Assembly (NCBI GenBank): GCA_920105625.2
Contig: OV050030.1
Span: forward strand, 178,699,315-178,763,314
DNA length: 64,000 nucleotides
DNA from: Clusia tigrina
Lineage: Eukaryota > Arthropoda > Insecta > Diptera > Clusiidae
Direction of reading: 5' to 3'
In this document: positions 39,742 through 52,264 of the stretch, piece by piece
Position numbering within the stretch: the stretch's first letter is position 1
How the letters are laid out: the number at the start of each line of letters is the position of its first letter
Notes under the pieces: generated by a model
Told to the model about the DNA's origin: nothing
Database searches by the model: none
The model's input: the letters and a program-made list of their open reading frames with translations, nothing else
Position numbers and translations under genes: made by a program

Positions 39742-39848
39742 CATATGTATATACGTATATATATACATATACGTATATGTCTATATACATATAAATATAC
39801 GTATATATATACATACACATATACAAATATACATATACACATATATAC
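39462..39848. repeat. TA-rich microsatellite (CATATA/TATA type)
   Basis: Mixed ATACATAT and (AT)n repeats of about 387 bp, directly after the R1-like A tail. Confidence 0.93.
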
Positions 39849-40215
39849 AGGGTCAGGGGGGAACCAGTCAGGCAAAGCATCTAATTGTCCCTCACTGGGA
39901 GGGGCTAGAGCTATCCTGGTGTGGGACACCCTCAAGAAGACTCACTGCCTCCACGTGGCGGCCCCGGGCAATGGCACACCAGCACCCGCTGATGGCCAGC
40001 TGAAGTGAACAACGCACCCAGAGATAGCGATTACCCCCGCATGGGGCGGCTGTCTGGGCAACGGGGGACAACGAGGGATCAACGATGGAACAGCGAGGGA
40101 CCATCGTGGGACCACAAAGGGACATCGTGGGATCTGTTGTACCTCAACACCGGTAAGGCCTTGATTATGGCATACCGGAAACATAGAAAATAAGCTGATG
40201 CTTGTGGGCTGACGA

Positions 40216-41704
40216 TTGCGGTATGCTGCCACCTCAGTAAGTAAGAGTGAAATCTTACAGAAATGGCTGGTAGCTTCCCCCTTCGGGAGGAGGTCTACTA
40301 TTCAGAGGACCCCTCCTCCGGTAATTAGAAAGACGGTAGTGCGGAGAAACACACTGGCAGACACTAGTGAGCTTCAGCGGGTGATGGGCATGAAGGCCGA
40401 TCCGACGGCAATGGCGGTCATCCCTCCCGATGAGGTCATTGCCAAAGGCAAAATGGCGGTGCTGGAGTGCCACATTGAAGCACTCATAGCTTTCCTTGTG
40501 CCTAGGCACAATGTACATGCCGACATCAAGCGGAAGGCATCCAAAATCCGGGATGTCTGCTCGCAGGTCGTAGAGGAGCAAGACGCAGGTACGGCTGCGA
40601 GAGTGCCACAGCTGGTGCAAGCCGACAGGGCAGTCCAGACTGAAGGGCGGACGGAGAAGGTGGACAAGGAGGTGCAGGTTGGCGGCCCTCCTGTGGACAA
40701 GCAGGGCAAAGCCGGTGCGTCTTCGCGGGCAGCCCCTGCCCAGGCGAAGAGCTACGCGGCCGCAGTCGCAACGCCAAAGCGCCCCCGTGAGAAGGGGGTA
40801 GCTAAGAGGTGGAGGGGGAATGCCCCGACACTGGCGGCCGAGAAAACGGTAACCCGGCCAAATCCTAAGACCCAGAAGCCTATGGCTGGAAAGGCGGAGG
40901 GTGCAAAAGTTGAGTGAACCACAGTTCGTTCCAGACCCCAAGCGAAGCGGAAGGGCCCGAAGCCTAAGCCATCGCGCTCCGATGCCATCGTCATCAGGGA
41001 AACTGGCATGGTGAGCTACGCGGACATCCTCCGCAAGATCAAGAGGAACCCGCAGCTTTTCAGAGCTGGGAGAAAGCGTCCGCAGGATCCGAAAGACGGC
41101 CAAGGGTGAACTGCTGCTGGAGTTGAGCGTGGCGGCAGATCCAAAGACACCCCAGTATCATGAGGCAGTGGCGACTGTCCTGGGAACCAGTGTGGAGGTG
41201 CGTAAGCTCACGCAGGAAACCCTAGTGGAGGTGAAAGACCTGGACGAAGTCACCACGGTGGAAGATGTCCACGAGGCGCTGTGTACAGCCAATCTCTCGG
41301 AGAGACCTCCCGTGGATGCAATCAGGTCCCTCAGGAAAGCGTACGGTGGAACACAGACAGCGGTCATTAGTCTGTCGCCCCAGGCAGCCGCAGCCCTACT
41401 GAAAGCTGGCAGGCTGAGAGTCGGATGGACCTCATACCGGGTGCGCGAAAAGGTGAATCCCCTGCGTTGTTACAAATGTATGGAGTTCGGCCACACCGCG
41501 CAGAAATGCGGTAGCAAGGAGGATTGGCGCCACAAGTGCTACAGATGCCGCACAGAGGGCCATAACGCACGGGAGTGCGACAAGGCCCCCACCTGTGCCC
41601 TCTGTAAGGCCAGCGGCCGCAAGGATGTGGAGCATCCGACAGGATGCAGTTCATGCCCATCCTACAAGCGATCCGCGGAGAAGAGATCCAGGCGCAGGAG
41701 ATGA
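40216..41704 (+). pseudogene. R1-clade ORF1, element 2
   Basis: Long N-terminal region with a helical stretch and a charged, Pro/Ala-rich linker (to 40917). A TGA at 40915-40917 and a frameshift near 41068 break the frame. The last part (41123-41704) is intact and carries RSLRKAYGGTQTAVISLS, then CYKCMEFGHTAQKC, CYRCRTEGHNAREC and CALCKASGRKDVEHPTGC, three CCHC knuckles typical for R1-clade ORF1. The stop TGA overlaps the ORF2 ATG as ATGA at 41701-41704. Confidence 0.85.
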
Positions 41705-42206
41705 GGTTGTCCCAACTCAATCTCAACCACTGCGAGGCTGCACAGGATCTCCTGGAGCAGGCCGTTAGGGAACAGATGGTCGATGTTGCAGTGCTTAGCG
41801 AGCCGTATAGTCGCAAGCACCAATGAGTATGGGCCGAAGACACCACTGGTGGTGCCGCACTTTGGGTGAGCGGAACCAAGCCTATACAGCTAAGCAACAT
41901 AGAGAGAAGCGATTGCTACGTCAGAGCGACCATTGGAGGGACCACGGTGTACAGTTGCTACATGCCGCCGAGCCTAACTGCGGACGAGTTCGAGTCAGTG
42001 GTAGACAGACTTTCTCTGGACGCACAAGGCAGGAACCCCGTAGGGATCGCCGGCGACTTCAACGCATGGCCAACTGAATGGGGTTGCGCCCGAACCACGC
42101 CGAGAGGTCATATCCTCATGGACGCGTTTGCGGCTCTTGACGTAGTCGTCATGAACGCGGGAGAGGCGACTTTTGTGAGAGGAGAAGCCACATCTGTGAT
42201 CGACCT
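41701..42206 (+). pseudogene. R1-clade ORF2, endonuclease N-terminal part
   Basis: An apurinic-type endonuclease would nick the target. It starts MRLSQLNLNHCEAAQDLL, then VLSEPY, a TGA at 41824-41826, then GDFNAWPTEWG (near 42053) and SVIDL at the BEL/Pao insertion point. The same frame resumes at 51178. Confidence 0.85.
42202..42206 (+). repeat. target-site duplication, left (GACCT)
   Basis: GACCT directly before the 5' LTR and again at 51173-51177 after the 3' LTR. Confidence 0.93.
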
Positions 42207-42826
42207 TGTTAATTGCATTAACAGTTGATGTGCAAACCTCATTGGGAGGTATGTAACATTCAAACTTTTAATGCATAACATCTTCTTTTGCATAAAATTA
42301 GGCTTGTGTTAAGCAAACCTTGCCAAATTAACGATGGAATTTGCATTGTTGACAAAAACTCCAATATATACTACATCAGCGAAGGCATTGCACTGGATGA
42401 AACATGATATCAAGTGCAATACGCTGAGAAACTCAATTCAAGGCCAGCTTGCAAATTTGTCAATAATGCACATTTCATGGTTATGCTGTCAATTCAATAA
42501 TACCTAATATGTATAGCCAAATTCTATGTAATATATGTGTATAGAAAAATGAATATATACCCACGATTGGCACATCCAAAAGTCAGTCAATCAGTAAGAG
42601 TTAACTGTGAGTCTTTTCATTTTAACTTAACATTGATTGATTCTCCTTCTCCGACACCAAGGTTTATGTGCCTGTTGTCAAACCCACCATCAACTCGGTA
42701 CAAGCACCGCTGTTGACATTAGGTCCTTTTTCAACGATACCAAGGTTTACGTGCCAGGTATCAACTTTATAATCAACTCGGTACAAGAACCGTTGTTGAA
42801 ATTCAGCTGTTAATTTTAGTTTAACA
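42207..42826 (+). repeat. 5' LTR of the BEL/Pao element
   Basis: 620 bp, TGTTAATTGC...AGTTTAACA, with TG/CA ends within a 6-bp inverted repeat. Confidence 0.93.
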
Positions 42827-42829
42827 TTT

Positions 42830-42847
42830 TGGTGACCCCGAAGTTTG
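42830..42847 (+). promoter_or_regulatory. primer-binding site, BEL type
   Basis: TGGTGACCCCGAAGTTTG starts three bases after the 5' LTR. TGGTGACCCCG is the common BEL/Pao primer site. The leader from 42848 to 43147 contains no open frame; it holds two copies of CAGCAGACGACAACA (near 43050 and 43090). Confidence 0.8.
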
Positions 42848-43147
42848 CAACCTTCTGAGTATCAGATGGAAAGGATAATTGGTTCAAGTGCCAAGTATCC
42901 ATCGATCCACTGATCATTGAAACATCCTTCAGTAGGCAGCAAACAGCTACCAACGTAGTATCCACATTCATCAATCAAGTCCTAAGCTAGTAACCTGCAG
43001 AAGACTTCAGACATCATATACATCATCAAGCTATCAAGTGTCCTGTAACCAGCAGACGACAACAATCAAGTCAGCATTAGCCGGTAACCAGCAGACGACA
43101 ACAACGAATCCTGCACATAGCATTCAAAAACACGATACGTCAGCATC

Positions 43148-46100
43148 ATGGGAATGGATGAACTATCATTGAGGCAAGATGAACTTGCTCTGGCTCTACA
43201 AAAAGCTATAGCCAATTACAAGAAGGCGCCACAAGAGCGCAGAAAAATAGATGTCATAACAACAAAGGCCAAGGAGCTGGATGAATTGTGGGTACAGTTT
43301 GACAAACTCGACAATACCATCCGCGACCAACATGGCAAGGAAGTCGACCACCCGTATTTTGTGAAGGATTTACACACTGCCATTCGCACGAAATACCGAG
43401 AAGCACGCGATGAGATGGACAGAGCAGTACAGGCCATCAAACGTCTCCAGGCAGCATCAACCTCAAAGGCTGCACCGGAGGTACTCAAAACACGGTCGCC
43501 GCAGCCAGCCACCAGACAAGGCGAATCAAGCACCGTGATAGCTGCCCCCAGAAGTCCGTCAAGTCAGCTATGCTCACTAATTGACAAACAAAAGAAGTCA
43601 ATAGACACAGCTAGCAAACTACTTAGCCAAGTGCTTAATAGTGTGACACAACAAACGTCGCACTATTATGCAATGCAGGTGAAGACAGTAGAAACGCATT
43701 GGAAATCTGCCCAGGACCTGCACCAAAGGATCTGGTTATCTGATGAGCCCAGCTCATACGACTACGAGGGTTTTGCCCAGATTGAGCAAGCAATCACTGC
43801 ACAGATTGTGCAGCTTCAAGATATGGCTCGAGAATCAGCGGCATCAATTATGCAAGCCTCTCCAACAGCAGTCAACTGGCAAACAGCCAATATGACGACA
43901 TCAGGTCTAAAACTTCCCAAGGTTGAACTACCAAAATTCGATGGCAGCTACCACAAGTGGAGGCAGTTCCACGATCTATTTATGGAGTTGGTCGACAAAC
44001 AACCAATTCAAGCTTGCCAAAAGATGTGGTTCTTGAAGTCCAGTTTATCCGGTCAGGCGGAAGGACTAATTCGGCACTTCACAGCATCGGCAAATGATTA
44101 CGAGGCTGCATGGGCGGTGGTCAAGGATCGATATGAAAACCCTCGGCTGCTGATAAACGCAACGTTAAGCAGACTGCTCTCCCAACCGACAATCAACAAC
44201 GATCAGGCATCAGCGATTAAGTTCCTCCACGACACTACCAAGGAGTACATCATGACTCTACAAGGTCTAGGAGTGAGCACCGACAGCTGGGACTCCATTC
44301 TGCTGTACATATTAACCCAAAACCTGCACAAAACCACTCACGCATTATGGGAGCAATCCTTAAAACAGCCGAAGGAGATACCATCTGTAAACGAATTCCT
44401 GAAATTCCTTGAACTTAGATTCCAGTCATTGGAAGCTTTAGGAGGAAGACAAGGGCGACCAAGGGCCTACCAGGCGTTAAGTGTTTCAGTGCCAACAGGT
44501 CCAGCATGCATCACATGCAACCAACATCATGCGCTTTTTCAATGTCAAGATTTTCTCAAAATGACACCAAGTCAGCGGTTAAACACAGTCCAAAAAGCAA
44601 ACTACTATGTAAACTGTCTGAAAGGTGGGCACAATGCCAAATCTTGCTTGTCAGGCAACTGCACCAAATGCAATAGAAAACACAACACGTTGTTGCATCT
44701 AGAAGCACGGGAGCAGACCACAAGAGGAAGCCGATCAACAGCAATCAATTTAAAATCAACTACAACTGTGTCCAACACCGCAGTGGCATCAACAGCCACC
44801 GACATCATGCCTACACATCGAAGCTGTTATGTCTTGTTGGGAACAGCTAAAATCAGAATAACAGCTGCGAATGGACGATCGGGTGAATTCAGAGCCATTC
44901 TCGACTCAGGATCACAAATGAACATCGTCTCCGAGAGTGTCATTAAAAGACTAGGCATATATCCAATCGAGGCTTCGTTGTGCATTGAAGGTATTGGGAA
45001 TGCCCAAAGAAGAGCTACGCACCGCGCTAACATGAAACTGGAATCTCGAACAAGCAACTTTGCAGCCGACTTCGAGGCATTTTTGCTGCCAAGCATTGTT
45101 CCAACTCAACCAGCTCAGCAGCTAAACGTTACAAAATGGCCGATTCCTAAGGGTCTCCAACTGGCTGATCCGGACTTTCATCAACCAGGAAAAATCGATG
45201 TTCTCTTGGGCGCAGAGCTGTATTACGACCTCATAGAAATGGGCCAAATCAAACTTTCCTCTGAGCTCCCAGTCATGCAAAACACAACGCGTGGTTGGGT
45301 GATAAGTGGAAAAATTGGCCAAAGCTCAACAAAAACAGCATCATGTGCAGTCTACACTGGTCAGGAGAATGGTTCCCTCAACGACACTCTTGAAAAATTC
45401 TGGCAACTTGAAGGATGTGATTCACCGAGCTGTAAGTTTACAACCGCCGAGCGTCGCTGTGAAGAACATTTTCTGCAAAATTATCAACGTGATATCAATG
45501 GGCGCTTCATAGTGAAATTGCCGTTCCAAACCACTCCAAACCAACTGGGAGAATTGCAGAAGTTAGCTCTGCAACGGTTCATGACAATTGAACGAAAAAT
45601 GATAAAGATTCCTGAATTCAAGGCCCAATATGTAGCCTTCATGCGAGAATACAAGAAGCTTGGTCATATGGAAGAGATTGATATAACTAGCATCAAGAGT
45701 TCCCACTACTTTCTTCCACATCATGCCGTTTTGAAGCCAGACAGCTCAACGACAAAGCTAAGAGTCGTATTCGATGCTTCAGCCAAAACATCAACAAATG
45801 TCTCTTTAAATAATCTTCTGGCAACAGGACCAACTATCCAGGAAGATGTGTTCACTATTCTTTTGCGTTTCCGGCTCCCTCGATTTGTCTTTACAGCCGA
45901 CATTGAAAAGATGTATCGACAAGTGCGAGTAGATAAAGTCGATCAAAAGTTCCAACTTATCTGGTGGAGAGAGGATCCCTCACATCCCATGAAGTGTTAT
46001 CAGCTCACGACAGTCACCTACGGTACAACATCTGCACCGTATTTGGCTATCCGCACACTTCAGGCTCTGGCTGACGATCAAGCCAACAAATATCAACTAG

Positions 46101-48680
46101 GAGCAGAAGTCGTAAAATCCAATTTTTATGTCGATGATGTGTTGAGCGGATCTGATCATCTCTCCACTGCATGTGAAATACAGCGGCAACTTCGACTCAT
46201 GCTTAGTTCCGCGGGTTTCAATTTACGGAAATGGTGCGCGAATCACCCAAGGTTACTAGAAGAAATTCCAGTCACGCACCGTGGAGTAAATATGGAATTC
46301 GGTGACACACTGGACGACAACATCAAAACAATGGGATTGATTTGGTGCCCTTCTAATGATGACTTTAAGGTCAAGGTTGGTGTAGTAGAATCCGGTACGA
46401 TAACAAAGCGTTCAGCCTTAGCAGATATTTCACGTATTTTCGATTCCCTTGGCTTCGTCGCGCCAGTTACGACCACAGCAAAAGTATTCCTCCAACAACT
46501 ATGGAAACTTAAAATAGACTGGGACACAGAACTTCCTGCACCACTTCACAAAACATGGTTAACCTTCAAAAAGGACTTGCAGAAGTTAGAAACCATCAGC
46601 GTGCCACGCCACGTCTTCGGTCGCACAGTACCCAAGGACCCCCCAGTACACATTTTCGCTGACGCATCAGAACGTGTCTATGGAGCGGTAGCATACATGC
46701 GAACACAAGATTCCCAAAACCAGATAATCGTTCGCTTCCTATGCGCGAAATAACGAGTAGCTCCAACAAAGCAAGTAACATTACCAAGACTGGAATTGTG
46801 CGCTGCTAAGGTCGCCGTGGAATTGATGCAGAAGCTCCATGAAAGCCCATTCTTCAAAAGCGTTACAACGCATTTTTGGTCTGATCCCACAGCGGTGCTG
46901 GAATGGATAAATGCAGAATCAGCACACTACCACACATTCGTGGCAAACCGAATTTCGGCTATTCAGCAAGCAACTAATCCACAACAATGGCGTCACGTGC
47001 CGTCCCAAGACAATCCCGCAGATCTGGTATCAAGAGGCGTGACAGCAGCTAAATTGGTAGACAACCTGTTTTGGCTATATGGACCTAAGTTCCTGCACGG
47101 TTCTATGACAATTTGGCCACTTCAACCTCCACGAGAACAATGTGCCTTGTAACTCAGGCGGCAGTCGAGTGCAGCTCTAACACTCAATTCGAAAGATACA
47201 ACAACTTTCTGGGAAGAAATCAATCACAGGAACTCATTTCGACGCCTGCAAAGAATTTTAGCATATGTCATTCGGTATGTGAAAGTATTAAAGAACAAGG
47301 TGTCCCACCCTACAATAGCACCAACAGCTGAAGAAATGGAGGCATCATTGACATTGATTGTCAAGGGTACCCAAGGAAGAGCCTTTTACGATGACATTAA
47401 AAACTTAGAGCGTCACTCAACTGTCAATAACACTAGCGATATCAGTAATTTGTCACCGTTTATTGATGACCAAGGTATCCTAAGAGTTGGAGGACGGCTA
47501 GAAGCATCTAACTTGAGCTATGACGCAAGACATCCCATGTTGCTGCCATACAATGACCATATCTCCAGAATGATTCTCGTCATGATGCATGAGAATAATT
47601 TGCATTGTGGTCCACAAGGTTTGCTATCAGCGTCAAGGCAACGATTTTGGATAATAAAGGGAAAAATAATGGCCCGAAACGTTGTGCAAAATTGCGTGCG
47701 CTGCACCAGATCCAAGCCTAAGTTATTCACTCAAGTGATGGGAAATTTGCCAGCAACCAGAGTCACTCCAGCTCGCCCGTTTGTCCATAGTGGAGTGGAT
47801 TATTGCGGACCATTTTGGGTGCACTATAAAATTCGTGGAAAGAAGCCACACAAGGCTTACATCGCAGTATTTTCCTGTTTCGCAACAAAGGCAGTTCACC
47901 TAGAGGTTGTAACCGAATTGACAAACGAAGCATTTATCGGAGCGCTGAAACGCTTCACGTCTCGTCGCGGACGGTGTGACACTATCTATTGTGACAACGC
48001 AACCAATTTCGTCGGCGCAAGTAACAATATGAAGGAGCTAAACGATGTCATCTTCTCAAACACCTCACGAGAAAATATCACGAGATCATGCAGCGACCGT
48101 GGAATAAACTTCAAATTTATTCCTCCTAGAGCTCCACATTTTGGAGGCTTATGGGAAGCAGCTGTTAAATCCGCCAAGCATTTGCTACTACGAAGTGTAT
48201 CGACGGCATCACTGACCTACGAAGAACTCGAAACCATCGTCGTGGAGATCGAGGGAATTTTGAATTCTCGACCGCTTACCCCAATGTCAACAGATCCAGA
48301 TGACCTAACAGCGCTAACTCCGGGACACTTCTTGATAGGCGAACCGTTAACTTCACAGATAGATAGGAACATGTCAGAATCCAAGGTATCCCTACAAACT
48401 AGATGGAAATTGGTGACACACCTTAAATTCGAGTTCTGCAAACGTTGGTCACACGAGTACCTTCACCAACTTCAGCAACGACACAAATGGAAGGGTCCAA
48501 CTAGCACCATAGAGCCAAATACTATGGTAATCGTCAAAGAAGATAACGTACCAGTGCTCCAATGGCCTCTAGGGCGAATTGTTAAGGTGTACAAGGGTGA
48601 CGATGGCTGAGTAAGAGTGTGCGACGTAAAAACACAAAGGGGCATATTTAAAAGAGCAATTCAAAGACTGGCACCATTAT
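43148..48680 (+). pseudogene. gag-pol: BEL/Pao gag-pol polyprotein with three in-frame stops
   Basis: The start is ATG 43148 (MGMDELSLRQDELALALQ). Domains: a coiled N-terminus; the BEL gag domain (KLPKVELPKFDGSYHKWRQF, about residues 256-440); zinc knuckles (CITC from residue 454, then CLKGGHNAKSC, CTKCNRKHN); aspartic protease with ILDSGSQMNIV (Asp 586); RT with TADIEKMYRQV and YVDD (residues 994-997); RNase H from FADASERVYGAV across the first stop; and integrase with an HCGPQG...CVRCTR zinc finger, VDYCGPF Asp, IYCDNATNF Asp and GLWEAAVKSAK Glu. Stops at 46751-46753, 47150-47152 and 48608-48610 are in frame, so only point damage separates the parts. Intact copies of the family would give one long polyprotein. 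Confidence 0.92.
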
Positions 48681-50524
48681 TCTCGGCAGATCATGACGAC
48701 ATCGAAGTAGATCCAGAAGAGCAACCAGTGCCAAAAAGGAGAAGAATAATACCAGAAATCACTAATGGTTTGGCATTGCTACTCACAATAATGATGTTAC
48801 CAATAATATTGGGAACTCAAGTGCAAGTTAATCGTTTTGGTTCAAAACTTGGCATCCACTTCGAAAATATAGGATCAGTTGCTATTTCATCTACGGAATG
48901 GAACTTGCTCGTATACTACGATCTGAAACCATATTGGACAGAAGCATCAACGCTGTTCAACGGTACCAGCACCCTACGTCAACTTTGCCGAAAGATTAAA
49001 CAAAACTACACTTGTAGTCATCTAACTGACAGCTTCGATCGACTTGAAGGAGAATTGCGTGTAGATAATAATCTGATAAGAAGCAGTCGCAACAGGAGAG
49101 GGGCAGTAAATCTCGTTGGAAACCTTGCACATACACTATTTGGCGTGTTAGATTCAGAGTATTCCAAAAAGTTGTCAAGGACAATAATAAACGTCAAAGA
49201 AAACGAGTCCAATCTGCTACATCTGCTGAAAAATCAAACATCCATCATTGATTCCACCGTCAACATCATAAAGCAGGATCAGATAGCGGTTAAGACAAAA
49301 TTTGATGAATTTGACCAACAAGTGAATCAAATGTGGAATCAATTGCAGAAAGAAGACGAAGAGCTGCAACAATCGAAATTGTTGGAACTATTCAACGCTC
49401 TGTCAATTCAACTAACTCTAATCGCAACCGATTTACAACGTACACAGTCAGCTATACTGGACGTTCTCACAGACACTCACCTTGGTAGATTCAATCCGCT
49501 ACTTTTAACTCCCGAGCAGTTGCACACCGAAGTTGACAAAATTAAACTCCACCTGCCATCATCATTAGATCTACCTGCAAATCAAGAGGACTTAATACAA
49601 CTGTATAGGATAATGAAGGTCAAGGGAGGACTCACTCAGGACCATGTTGTGTTTAAGATTACATTACCGTTGGTGGAACATGACCGATTTGAACTCTTTC
49701 TGCTCATTTCGGTACCAAATTGGATCAACAACACTATGGTGGCAATTGATACATGCACCACCTTTCTGGCCACAAATGCTGCTCGCGATCAATACCTCCG
49801 AATTAGCTCCGACGACTTTGCATCATGTGAGCGAATCAATTAAATTGAATACGTATGTTCAAATGTGCCAATCCGGTACAGCTATGAGGCTTAGATGTGT
49901 TCCTGCGAAATCAATTTGTTTAACAACAACACTCAACCATATTGTAAACTAAAACCTGTGGCCAATAACATTACGTGGCTACCATTGAAGAAAAAAAATC
50001 AATGGATTTATGCAATTCCGTCAACTTCACGAGCCACTGCAGTCTGCGGCAAAGAAATCATCCCGTTGACACTGAAAGTCTCAGGACTACTGACACTTCA
50101 GCCAGACTGCGTGCTGAAACACAATGCAGTCTCAATACAAGGGCAAGAATCCGTGTCCAGTTCGTTAACAGCACCACGCACAAGCCTAGGAAAAATTACA
50201 GAATTATCTAATAGTGAACAAATAACCCCACTACTGCGGAAAATCAACGCGATCACTTACACAACACAACTGAAGAATCTCACAGAATTACACAATGCTC
50301 TGGCAAATGAAAAACTGATGACACTGCAAAAATTCAACCACCAGACTATTAGCACCATGCGGTCAGTTATACCGCACTGTTCCTGTCCGTGATACTTTTA
50401 ATTACTGGGCTCATATGGAAAATACGAAGTCAACGTGGCGTCAATGTACCAGAAATCATCACGTCAACAGATACGGTGCCTCAGCCTCGCCCTCGCCACC
50501 AACCAATAGAGAATCTTATATAGG
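48617..50524 (+). pseudogene. env: Env-like glycoprotein of the BEL/Pao element
   Basis: This is a membrane fusion protein of the insect retroelement/baculovirus-F type, here a broken fossil. The frame continues that of pol. A hydrophobic segment (LALLLTIMMLPIILG) acts like a signal anchor. A furin-type site RNRR (residues 158-161 counted from 48617) is followed by a hydrophobic, Gly-containing fusion-peptide-like stretch (GAVNLVGNLAHTLFGVLD). A long helical region follows. The frame ends at 49841-49843; later parts lie in two other frames (49850-50392, and a transmembrane segment FLSVILLITGLIW with a short tail to a TAG at 50522-50524). At least two frameshifts therefore separate ectodomain and anchor. 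Confidence 0.86.
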
Positions 50525-50552
50525 TTGAGCTGTGCTCAACGCGCGGGAGAAA

Positions 50553-51172
50553 TGTTAATTGCATTAACAGTTGATGTGCAAACCTCATTGGGAGGTATGT
50601 AACATTCAAACTTTTAACGCATAACATCTTCTTTTGCATACAATTAGGCTTGTGTTAAGCAAACCTTGCCAGCTTAACGATGGAATTTGCATTGTTGACA
50701 AAAACTCCAATATATACTACATCAGCGAAGGCATTGCACTGGATGAAACATATTATCAAGTGCAATACGCTGAGAAACTCAATTCAAGGCCAGCTTGCAA
50801 ATTTGTCAATAATGCACATTTCATGGTTATGCTGTCAATTCAATAATACCTAATATGTATAGCCAAATTATATGTAATATATGTATATAGAAAAATGAAT
50901 AAATACCCACGATTGGCACATCCAAAAGTCAGTCAATCAGTAAGAGTTAACTGTGAGTCTTTTCATTTTAACTTAACATTGATTGATTCTCCTTCTCCGA
51001 CACCAAGGCTTATGTGCCTGTTGTCAAACCCACCATCAACTCGGTACAAGCACCGCTGTTGACATTAGGTCCTTTTTCAACGATACCAAGGTTTACGTGC
51101 CTGGTATCAATTTTATAATCAACTCGGTACAAGAACCGTTGTTGAAATTCAGCTGTTAATTTTAGTTTAACA
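50553..51172 (+). repeat. 3' LTR of the BEL/Pao element
   Basis: 620 bp, the same length as the 5' LTR; preceded by a purine-rich GCGCGGGAGAAA. About 12 differences from the 5' LTR by eye, including four that lie in two adjacent pairs. Confidence 0.93.
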
Positions 51173-51177
51173 GACCT
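51173..51177 (+). repeat. target-site duplication, right (GACCT)
   Basis: Second copy of the 5-bp target. Confidence 0.93.
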
Positions 51178-51892
51178 TACGTTCCTCAGCAGCGGTTTAG
51201 TCAGAGGAGCCAGGTGGATTGTGAGTTCGGCGTACACCCACAGCGACCACAATGCCATTTGCTTTGACTTGGAAAGAAACAAACAACGGCGGAGGACAGG
51301 CCCGTGGCCGAAAGGCTGGAGAGCGGACGCCCTCGACGACGGCGCACTCGAAGTCATGTTGGAGGACTTTGAGCTGCAAGGCAGTGCTGCGGAAATGTGC
51401 GAACCAGCTAGCGAGCCAGCTAGAGAGCGCCTGCGATGCGGCGATGCCCAGGCGGGCCCATGGTGGAAACTATAAATCCGTTTATTGCGTGTGATAGCCG
51501 GTATGATCTCTCTGGACCTGCTGGCCAAGGAGGTGGATCCCTGATCTCCAACGCTGGATGGATAGGTCGCATGGCGAGGTGAACTATCACGTCACACAGC
51601 TGCTGACCGGCCACGGAGGTTTCCGGGAGTACCTACACAGATCCCCTGCTGCGATAATTGTGGAGGCACGGAGTCCGAGGACGTGGAACATGTTCTTTTT
51701 TCATGTCCACGAGACAGCGGTGCCAGAGCGGTACTGCAAAGAGTCTGCGGAGAACCTGTGACACCGGACAACCTCGTGCACTATATGCTCGAGTGCCCGG
51801 AGAAATGGGACGTGGTGTGTGACACCTCGGCCGAAATTATGCGAGACCTCCGCCACTTGGAGTGGCGGCGACGTTCAGGGAATCAATAGGAG
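51178..51892 (+). pseudogene. R1-clade ORF2, endonuclease end and C-terminus (RT deleted)
   Basis: The reading frame from 41701 resumes with TFLSSGLVRG and SSAYTHSDHNAICFDLE, the catalytic SDH of the endonuclease. After GPWWK (51472) it jumps to the segment VIAGMISLDLLAKE, which lies after RT in this clade, so RT is missing. The end has a CCDNCGG...EHVLFSCPR knuckle and closes near RRRSGNQ (51889). Two more frameshifts are present. Confidence 0.82.
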
Positions 51893-52076
51893 GGGTCCGT
51901 TGACCAACCCACTCCCAGACGAAGTATTGCTTGACGGCTATGTACCGTCTGGGAGGCGTCTGAGGAGGTGGTTTTAGTGGGTAAGAGCCCCACACTACTG
52001 GTGCGAGAGCGTCCAGTGTCTGTTTGCAGATTTCCACCTTCAACCAATAAAAAAAAAAACAAAAACAAAAAAATAC
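51178..52076 (+). mobile_element. R1-clade non-LTR retrotransposon 2, 3' part
   Basis: Continuation of 39849-42206 after the BEL/Pao insertion: endonuclease C-terminus, a large loss of RT, the C-terminal knuckle, the 3' UTR and an A-rich tail (52047-52076). Confidence 0.85.
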
Positions 52077-52264
52077 AAATACATACATACTCGTATACCA
52101 CGGCCTTAGCAACAGAGGATTGAAGCAGTGGACAGCAGTTAAATGACAACAGCACTTCCTGGAGGCCTTGCAACTGCAGCTGGGCTATGAAGCATCAGCA
52201 ACCGAGGGACTCGCTTTCTTTACCTCCTCAGTCATTGACGACTACGTATCGTTAGAAGCTCGTT

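Larger units (their letters stand above)
39849..42206 (+). mobile_element. R1-clade non-LTR retrotransposon 2, 5' part
   Basis: 5' UTR (GGGTCAGGGGGGAACCAGTC at 39849; nothing else recognisable to 40215), ORF1 and the start of ORF2. It is split by the BEL/Pao element; the rest is at 51173-52076. GC content is clearly higher than in the flanks. Confidence 0.85.
42207..51172 (+). mobile_element. complete BEL/Pao LTR retrotransposon with env
   Basis: 8966 bp bounded by two 620-bp LTRs (TGTTAA...TTAACA) and GACCT target duplications. It encodes Gag, protease, RT, RNase H, integrase and an Env-like protein in that order. Gag, pol and most of env share one reading frame from 43148 to 49843, interrupted by three in-frame stops and followed by frameshifts in env. 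This single-frame plan is like roo of Drosophila. The LTRs differ at about 12 positions by eye, which suggests a fairly young insertion. Confidence 0.93.

Noticed and set aside
40255..41103. 282-aa minus-strand frame
   Set aside because: Antisense of a GC-rich ORF1; no motifs, and the sense strand carries the family pattern.
51220..51475. Independent small gene after the BEL/Pao element
   Set aside because: It continues the R1-clade endonuclease frame interrupted at 42206.
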